Positions 27,928 to 32,848 of a stretch of 32,848 nt of DNA are shown here, one piece after another. The notes beneath the pieces were generated by a model. It did not search any database. It saw only the letters and a list, made by a program, of their open reading frames with translations, and was not told where the DNA came from. The DNA lies in contig CAJMPZ010000022.1 in the NCBI GenBank assembly GCA_905215445.1, forward strand, positions 1-32,848, read 5' to 3'. This stretch comes from an uncultured bacterium. Lineage in GTDB: Bacteria > Actinomycetota > Coriobacteriia > Coriobacteriales > Coriobacteriaceae. Both the position numbers and the translations under genes were made by a program. Each line of letters starts with the position of its first letter. Position 1 is the stretch's first letter.

Positions 27928-29175
27928 CTACCGTTCGTTAATATAGGTACGATGCGGAAACTTTAGACCCGGGAACAGCTTGCTCGTCAGCTCGCAGAAA
28001 TAACCGTCCGTCATGCTCGCGATGTAATCAACCACGGCTTGATCCTTGTCGTCCTGCCAGGCATAGGTACGATGATAGTAGGAAAGCTGCTGCTCAATGC
28101 GCGAAATATGGTGCTTAAAGATATAAGAGGACTCGTCGCCACTGTTTAGATCCCGCAGGCAACGGTCGTAGAGCTTTTCGAACGCCTCGCGCAGCTCCTC
28201 CTCGGAATCGCCTTCGATACCGCCCTTGCTATAGATCTTCTCGTAGTTCTCGCGCTTGGCTCGACGAATTTCCTCAAACAGGTCCTCGCTCATCTCGATG
28301 CGCGGCTTACCATAGCTATGCTCAACGATATCGATGGAAGCGTGCGTGAGGATCCAGCTGTTATAGGCGCCGCCCCGACCATCGTCAAAAGCGTCGGGCG
28401 AAAGCAGACCCGCCGCGATCGCATCCTGACGGTCACGACCGACGTAGGCAAGAATATCCGAGATGCGAACGACGCAGCCCTCGAGCGTCATGGGACGCAG
28501 GTGCCCAATGGCGCCATAGCCCGTGGCGATGCAGTCCTCGACCGCCTGATCGAACTGGTCAAAGGAGCCCATATCCGACAATTCAAACACGCGCTGCTCG
28601 TACTCGCCGTTATGGCATAGCACGCCGTCGAGCGTCTGGAGTGACACGTTACGGCCGTACAGCGCGTCGAGCACGCGGACCGACTGCATGTTATGGAAAA
28701 AATAACGCCCCGTACGCTCGTGGTAGATATCGTTGAGGAATCGCTCACCGGCATGGCCGAAAGGCGTGTGTCCCAAGTCGTGGCCCAGGCCAATCGCCTC
28801 GATCAGATCGCAATTGAGCCCCAGGGCGCGACCGATATCGCGGGCAATGCGCGAGACGAGCTGCACATGAAGGCCGCGCCGCGACAGGTCGTCGTTGCTG
28901 CGAAAGCTAAAGACCTGCGTTTTGCCTGCATAACGCGTGTACGCAGGAAGATGAAGAATCTTTTCGGTATCGCGCATAAACGCCGGACGCATAAGCGTGC
29001 CTTTGTCGGCAGCGCGATCTATACGACGAATGACCTGGTCGTCGCAGCATCGATAAGGATTAACGACACCCGAGGCGCGGTCGGCGGCGATACGCTCGAC
29101 CAGCTCGGGCGACAACGCCGCGGGAATACGGTCCATGCGCGCCTTAATGACGGCCGTTTCTTGATTAGTTGCCAT
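27928..29175 (-). CDS. dgt: dGTP triphosphohydrolase-type HD protein (415 aa)
   Basis: HD-domain dNTPase that splits dGTP to deoxyguanosine and triphosphate, controlling dNTP pools. The N-terminal RDTEKILHLPAYTRYAGKTQVF is the family entrance motif. LHVQLVSRIARDIG and LIEAIGLGHDLGHTPFGHAGE give the His and His-Asp metal ligands. FNDIYHERTG-type and DILAYVGRDRQDAI segments follow, the latter carrying the last Asp ligand. I chose the ATG at 29175 (MATNQETAV), with AAGGAG seven bases upstream. It lies 31 nt after the prepilin peptidase gene. In many Firmicutes and actinobacteria dgt precedes dnaG; that gene is not adjacent here. Confidence 0.93.
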   Translation of the reverse strand: MATNQETAVIKARMDRIPAALSPELVERIAADRASGVVNPYRCCDDQVIRRIDRAADKGTLMRPAFMRDTEKILHLPAYTRYAGKTQVFSFRSNDDLSRRGLHVQLVSRIARDIGRALGLNCDLIEAIGLGHDLGHTPFGHAGERFLNDIYHERTGRYFFHNMQSVRVLDALYGRNVSLQTLDGVLCHNGEYEQRVFELSDMGSFDQFDQAVEDCIATGYGAIGHLRPMTLEGCVVRISDILAYVGRDRQDAIAAGLLSPDAFDDGRGGAYNSWILTHASIDIVEHSYGKPRIEMSEDLFEEIRRAKRENYEKIYSKGGIEGDSEEELREAFEKLYDRCLRDLNSGDESSYIFKHHISRIEQQLSYYHRTYAWQDDKDQAVVDYIASMTDGYFCELTSKLFPGLKFPHRTYINER

Positions 29176-29206
29176 GGCATGCTCCTTAAGAAGGATGCGC
29201 AATCGG

Positions 29207-29629
29207 TTACAAAGTGCAGCCCACAACCTCGATTATGGCAAAAATCGGCACCAAAAACGGGAGCAATGGCAAGGAGCGCGATTTTGTGATGAGGCAGGAG
29301 AGGGCAAGGACCAGGAGCGCGGCGGCAAATGCCACGATGCCACCCATAGGGTCGAGCGTGCAAAGCGCGAAAAGTGCCTTAGCATCTCCCATGCCGATGC
29401 CCGGGATTTGGCGAAGACGACGCCAGAGGGACTCAGTCAGAACGAGAGCAAGATACACGATGACGGCAAGACCTGCGTGGTCAAGCGTTGTGTTCAAACC
29501 GAGGTCGAGCCAAACGCCCGCAAACGCCGCCACGGCGCACGCGCCAGCAAGCTCATTGGGAAACCGCCGCTCACGGGCATCAACCACCGCACCGGCAAAG
29601 ACGCAGATCCAAAATGGGATGTAGAACAT
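29207..29629 (-). CDS. Type IV prepilin peptidase, A24 family (140 aa)
   Basis: Integral membrane aspartic peptidase that removes prepilin leaders. The first catalytic Asp is in VVDARERRFPN, close to the N terminus, and the second is in GIGMGDAKAL, the GxGD motif. Four to five hydrophobic segments fit. At 140 residues it is the short form without the methyltransferase domain, like CpaA/TadV. I chose the ATG at 29629 (MFYIPFW), with GGAGGTG upstream; the open frame to 29674 runs into the GT2 terminator. A perfect palindrome GAGCAGCTGCTC (29643-29654) lies directly before the Shine-Dalgarno. No pilin or secretion ATPase gene is in the window. Confidence 0.88.
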   Translation of the reverse strand: MFYIPFWICVFAGAVVDARERRFPNELAGACAVAAFAGVWLDLGLNTTLDHAGLAVIVYLALVLTESLWRRLRQIPGIGMGDAKALFALCTLDPMGGIVAFAAALLVLALSCLITKSRSLPLLPFLVPIFAIIEVVGCTL

Positions 29630-29655
29630 CGTGCACCTCCATGAGCAGCTGCTCA

Positions 29656-29698
29656 AAAGCAAAAACCACCACAAAGGTGCACCCCCTTTGCGGTGGTT
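29656..29698 (-). terminator. Rho-independent terminator of the glycosyltransferase gene
   Basis: A 14-bp stem (29664-29677 with 29685-29698, one G-T type mismatch) with a short GC-rich loop, followed on the minus strand by TTTTTGCTTTT. It lies 10 nt past the stop of the glycosyltransferase gene and about 30 nt before the prepilin peptidase start. Confidence 0.88.
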
Positions 29699-29708
29699 CT
29701 GGTCGTGG

Positions 29709-31004
29709 TTACTTGGCGCCCTGCATGACCTCGTCGAGGGTAACGTTAACGGCGTGCTGCGTGGGCACCCAGTCGACCTTCAGGAACAGCGCGGCAACCG
29801 TGATGGGGATATAGCTGAACATAAAGATCGGGAAGGTAAACAGGTTGGTCACCAGGCGCCACTTTTGAGCGCAATGAATGTGCTTGTACTCAAAGATGGT
29901 CGTGAGCAGCGCCAGGATAAAGAAGGTCTGGTACATCATCACGAACGTCATGATAAGCGAGGCGGCACAAGCCTGCATCTCGACCTCGGTAGCCAAGAAA
30001 CCATGCGAAAGGCCACCCACGATCAGGAACGTCGCATTGGCGAGCATGGAGATCAGGGACAGCAGCATGCCCGGAGCGATGGTCATAAACATGTCATATG
30101 CGGCAAAGCGATGATAGCGGAACGTCGACTTGACCAGATGCTTGCCGTAGGTAAAAAAGACCTGGTAGAAGCCCTTGGTCCAGCGCATGCGCTGTTTCCA
30201 GGACGCCTTAAACGTCACCGGCTGCTCGTCAAAGAACTCCGCCGGCGCATAACCGATGCGGATGCCGTGAATGGCGCAGAACGTGGTGAACTGGATGTCC
30301 TCGGTCAGTGTATGGAACTGCCAGCCGTGCATGCCCTCGATAACACTGGCGGAGATAAGGTAGCCCGAGCCCGAGACGGCGCAGGACGTCTTGCAGATAT
30401 TACGCGCGTTGTTGAGGAAGCGGGCCTCACGCAAATACCAGGTGGCGTTGGCAGAGGAAATCCACGAACTGCCGAAGTTCTTGGAGTTACGATAGCTCGT
30501 GACCACATGAAAGCCCTGGTCAAAGGCATCATTCATCTTGGAGACGTAATCGCGGGAGATAACATTGTCGGCATCGAAGATAAAGTAGCCCTCAAACGTG
30601 TCGGGATACTCGTTGAGAATGCGATCGAAACCAAAGTCCATGACCCAGCTCTTGCCCTTGCGGGCCAGGTCATTGCGCTCGTAAACAATGGCACCGGCCT
30701 CGCGCGCGAGCTGCGCCGTGTTGTCGGTGCAAGCATCGGCGACCACGAAGACCTCGATGAGCTCGGACGGATAGTCCTGATCCTTGATAGAGCGTACGAG
30801 ATTGGCGATCACGGCCTCCTCGTTATGCGCCGCGATAAAGAAGGCATAGCGGTGGAGTTTTTTGGCCTTGGGAGGCGCGACCTCGCCACGAAGAGCGCCA
30901 ATGACAAAGAAGACCACCTGGTACAGAAAGCAGACCGTGAGTAGCGTAACCACAATCTGATTAAAGATCACGATGGGCGTGTTAGTTTGTAAAAAGGCGA
31001 GCAT
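29709..31004 (-). CDS. Membrane glycosyltransferase family 2 protein (431 aa)
   Basis: Processive-type family 2 transferase (like poly-N-acetylglucosamine or cellulose synthases) building an extracellular polysaccharide or a glycolipid. An N-terminal membrane helix (about residues 12-38) is followed by the GT-A domain: FIAAHNEEAVI, VVADACTDN, FIFDADNV (DxD), LTEDIQF (catalytic Asp) and KQRMRWTKG (the QxxRW motif). Three or four more membrane helices close the protein (about 300-420). GGGAG precedes the ATG. The gene has its own promoter and terminator and no other polysaccharide gene nearby, so its product cannot be named. Confidence 0.9.
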   Translation of the reverse strand: MLAFLQTNTPIVIFNQIVVTLLTVCFLYQVVFFVIGALRGEVAPPKAKKLHRYAFFIAAHNEEAVIANLVRSIKDQDYPSELIEVFVVADACTDNTAQLAREAGAIVYERNDLARKGKSWVMDFGFDRILNEYPDTFEGYFIFDADNVISRDYVSKMNDAFDQGFHVVTSYRNSKNFGSSWISSANATWYLREARFLNNARNICKTSCAVSGSGYLISASVIEGMHGWQFHTLTEDIQFTTFCAIHGIRIGYAPAEFFDEQPVTFKASWKQRMRWTKGFYQVFFTYGKHLVKSTFRYHRFAAYDMFMTIAPGMLLSLISMLANATFLIVGGLSHGFLATEVEMQACAASLIMTFVMMYQTFFILALLTTIFEYKHIHCAQKWRLVTNLFTFPIFMFSYIPITVAALFLKVDWVPTQHAVNVTLDEVMQGAK

Positions 31005-31041
31005 GCAGGCTCCCGAGAACGCGTTACGTAAACAACCGTAT

Positions 31042-31068
31042 ATCTTACCGTAGGCTAACCGAGTTCAA
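31042..31068 (-). promoter_or_regulatory. Candidate promoter of the glycosyltransferase gene
   Basis: On the minus strand TTGAAC (31063-31068) and TAAGAT (31042-31047) lie 15 nt apart, about 38 nt before the start codon. The spacer is short for sigma-70 but both boxes match well. Confidence 0.4.
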
Positions 31069-31086
31069 GAAACCACCTAATACTGG

Positions 31087-32100
31087 TTAGGGTTCGAGCA
31101 GACCGAGCTGCGGTGCGATTTCGTCGCCGGCGGCAGTGCGGCCGAGCGAGCGCGGGGCTAGGTCATCCAGAACGGCGGCGAGATCCCACGGCAGCTCATC
31201 GCGGCACTCAATGCGCTCCCCCGTCACGGGATGATCGAACGCCACACGCCAGGAATGGAGGAATTGCCTGGTCAAACCCTGGTCGGCACGCGCATCGCAC
31301 TTACCGTAGAGCGGATCGCCCACGCAGGCGTGGTTGATATGGCGCATGTGCACGCGAATCTGATGCGTGCGACCCGTAAACAGGTGGCACTCGACGAGCG
31401 TATAGCCATCGTCAAAACGCGTGGAATCGAAGCGCTCGAGGACCCTAAAGGTCGTAATGGCCTGGCGCGCGAAAGGATCGTCCGAAACCGCCATCTTGAC
31501 ACGGTCGCGCGTAGAACGGGCAATGCCGGTGTTAATGGTGCCCTCGTCCATGGCAATGTGGCCGTGGACGAGCGTAATGTAGCGGCGGTCGAGCGTGCGC
31601 GTGCGGATGAGATTCTGGAGCGCGCGCTGGGTGTCGTCGTCTTTTGCCGCGAGCATAAGGCCCGAGGTGTCACGATCCAGGCGATGCACGATGCCGGGGC
31701 GGTCCTCGCCCTGCACGGTGCCCAGATGGTCAATGCCACAGTGATAGACCAAGGCGTTCGCAAGGGTGCCGCTCTCGTGGCCATGGGCGGGATGGCACAC
31801 CAGACCGCGCTGCTTGGAGAGCACGATGAGGTAGTCGTCCTCGTAGCGGATATCGAGGGGAATGGCCTCGGGAATCACATCGGTGGGATCGTGCGGCTCG
31901 GGCAAATCGACCGAAATACGGTCGCCGGAGCGCACGGCATACTTTTTTGACAGGCATGTCTCGCCGTTGACGGCAACGGCACCGCCCTCGATCAGATGCG
32001 CGCAGGCAGAGCGCGTAGGGCAGCCGTCATTAGCGCCCAGATAGGCGTCAAGACGCTGACCAGCGGCATCGTCGGCAACAAGGATATGGATGTCGGCCAT
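31087..32100 (-). CDS. RluA/RluD family pseudouridine synthase (337 aa)
   Basis: Converts uridine to pseudouridine in rRNA, probably 23S helix 69 if RluD-like. The N-terminal S4 domain (about residues 14-70, GQRLDAYLGANDGCPTRSACAHLIEGG) is followed by the synthase domain with GIVHRLDRDTSGLMLAAK, where the catalytic Asp sits in HRLDRDTSG. GRTHQIRVHMRHINHACVGDPLYG is the conserved C-terminal block. Its start overlaps the lspA stop by 1 nt (TAATG); lspA-rluD pairing is common in Firmicutes and actinobacteria. Confidence 0.93.
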   Translation of the reverse strand: MADIHILVADDAAGQRLDAYLGANDGCPTRSACAHLIEGGAVAVNGETCLSKKYAVRSGDRISVDLPEPHDPTDVIPEAIPLDIRYEDDYLIVLSKQRGLVCHPAHGHESGTLANALVYHCGIDHLGTVQGEDRPGIVHRLDRDTSGLMLAAKDDDTQRALQNLIRTRTLDRRYITLVHGHIAMDEGTINTGIARSTRDRVKMAVSDDPFARQAITTFRVLERFDSTRFDDGYTLVECHLFTGRTHQIRVHMRHINHACVGDPLYGKCDARADQGLTRQFLHSWRVAFDHPVTGERIECRDELPWDLAAVLDDLAPRSLGRTAAGDEIAPQLGLLEP

Positions 32101-32699
32101 TAGCGCTCGCTCCTTTCGCGAATCTTGCGGGCACGCTCCCCACGCTGCTGGGCCTTGCGCTTAGCGCGGGCCTCGTCACGGGCGTTGAGTTCGGCGGTCG
32201 CGTCGACCTCACGGGCCGCAGGACTCAAGAACATGTAGCCGATGAGGGCAAGCACCACACCGACCGTAATGCCGACATCGGCCACATTGAAGACGGGGAA
32301 GTCGATGAAGGTGGTGGCAATAAAATCGGTCACAAAGCCAAAAGCCAGACGGTCGATCGCATTGCCAATGGCGCCGCCCACGACCATAGCCATGCCCACA
32401 ACCTCAAAGCGAGCAAGCTGGGGCGCGCGAAGCAAGTACACCGCGATCGCAACGATAACGACAAACGCCAGCACGGCAAACGCGAGGCCATGTCCCTCGC
32501 CCATGCTAAAGGCAGCACCGATGTTACGCACGAAAAGGAAGTCGATCACACCGGGGATAATAGTCACATGCAGAGCATCGCCGACGGCACGAACCGCAAG
32601 CTTGGTCAGCTGGTCAACAAGCAGCACGGCCAACGCCACGCTACCAGCAACACCCAACCGCCAACGCAAAGGCGGCGTCATATCCGCAGAACGACCCAA
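32100..32699 (-). CDS. lspA: Lipoprotein signal peptidase, signal peptidase II (199 aa)
   Basis: Inner-membrane aspartic peptidase that cleaves the signal peptide of diacylated prolipoproteins. Four membrane helices fit (first about residues 14-35 with VLLVDQLTKLAV). The catalytic pair is in GNAIDRL and in FNVADVGI, where the Asp residues align with the LspA active site. A basic Arg/Lys-rich cytoplasmic tail of about 35 residues follows the fourth helix. The start appears to be TTG at 32699, six bases after AGGGG; an internal ATG at 32681 has no clear Shine-Dalgarno. rluD follows at once. Confidence 0.94.
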   Translation of the reverse strand: MGRSADMTPPLRWRLGVAGSVALAVLLVDQLTKLAVRAVGDALHVTIIPGVIDFLFVRNIGAAFSMGEGHGLAFAVLAFVVIVAIAVYLLRAPQLARFEVVGMAMVVGGAIGNAIDRLAFGFVTDFIATTFIDFPVFNVADVGITVGVVLALIGYMFLSPAAREVDATAELNARDEARAKRKAQQRGERARKIRERSER

Positions 32700-32848
32700 A
32701 TCAATCCCCTACCCTCAAAAACATCGAATTACGTTTAACGCAAATCAATATCTTATATTGACCAGCAACGAAATAGCCGATGATTCGCTACCAACAGACA
32801 CTATGACCCAATCCGAGGGCACTAAAAAGATAGGAGCCCCCGCTCGTG
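32700..32848. other. Upstream region of lspA, possible partial terminator at the window edge
   Basis: No gene is visible in these 149 nt. An AT-rich part (about 32730-32760, CAATATAAGATATTG on the minus strand) may hold the lspA promoter but no clear box pair is seen. At the extreme right the minus strand reads GCGGGGGCTCC followed by TATCTTTTTAG, which looks like the right arm and U-run of a terminator whose left arm lies outside the window. Confidence 0.35.

Noticed and set aside
1..32848. CRISPR arrays, insertion sequences, prophage or integration sites
   Set aside because: No regularly spaced direct repeats, transposase or integrase frames were seen; the window is core chromosome.

Overview
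This window reads as chromosomal core DNA from a GC-rich, gut-type actinobacterium of the class Coriobacteriia. Collinsella or a close relative is my best guess. That is an inference from protein style, the PTS gene set and gene order; there is no 16S gene here. No mobile element, prophage or CRISPR array is visible. Almost everything is transcribed leftward (minus strand); only a RpiR-type regulator and one small membrane-protein gene run rightward.

Layout from the left. (1) 1-1576: the 5' part of a tRNA-Glu(CTC) gene with its own promoter, then the CCA-adding enzyme. (2) 1741-9606: a sugar PTS module. It holds two tandem 1-phosphofructokinase-type kinases, enzyme I, HPr and a fructose-type IIBCA permease, with a MurR/RpiR-family regulator divergent from the permease. 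The enzymes form a full phosphorelay (PEP to EI to HPr to IIA to IIB to sugar), and the kinases then make the bisphosphate for glycolysis. A striking 129-nt perfect inverted-repeat element lies between HPr and the permease. (3) 9666-22813: one 13-kb co-directional cluster, in transcription order alaS, ruvX, mltG, yqeG-like, aroK, aroB-like, pepQ, efp, asp23/gls24, nusB, xseB, tlyA, nadK, recN. Much of this matches the classical actinobacterial order alaS-ruvX-mltG-(aroE-aroC)-aroK-aroB-(aroQ)-pepQ-efp-nusB, followed by tlyA-nadK-recN, but with aroE, aroC and aroQ missing. Internal terminators and promoters split it at pepQ/efp. (4) 22886-26417: a small two-helix membrane protein on the plus strand, then a sigma-factor operon (DUF948 membrane protein, RsbW-like protein, SigB/SigF-type sigma factor, AI-2E-family permease). 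(5) 26518-32699: rarA, dGTPase, a lone type IV prepilin peptidase, a membrane family 2 glycosyltransferase, an RluA/RluD-type pseudouridine synthase and lspA.

The most interesting points are these. The AroB-like protein has kept the fold-level alignment of 3-dehydroquinate synthase but lost the metal ligands and the NAD-binding glycines, while sitting in the original aroB locus next to an intact-looking shikimate kinase. The RsbW-like partner of the sigma factor has lost the ATP-binding boxes and sits between a membrane DUF948 protein and the sigma factor, with no RsbV, which suggests a non-kinase mode of sigma control. The large perfect hairpin upstream of ptsH is unexplained, and a short TTTTGTCCC motif recurs at gene 3' ends.
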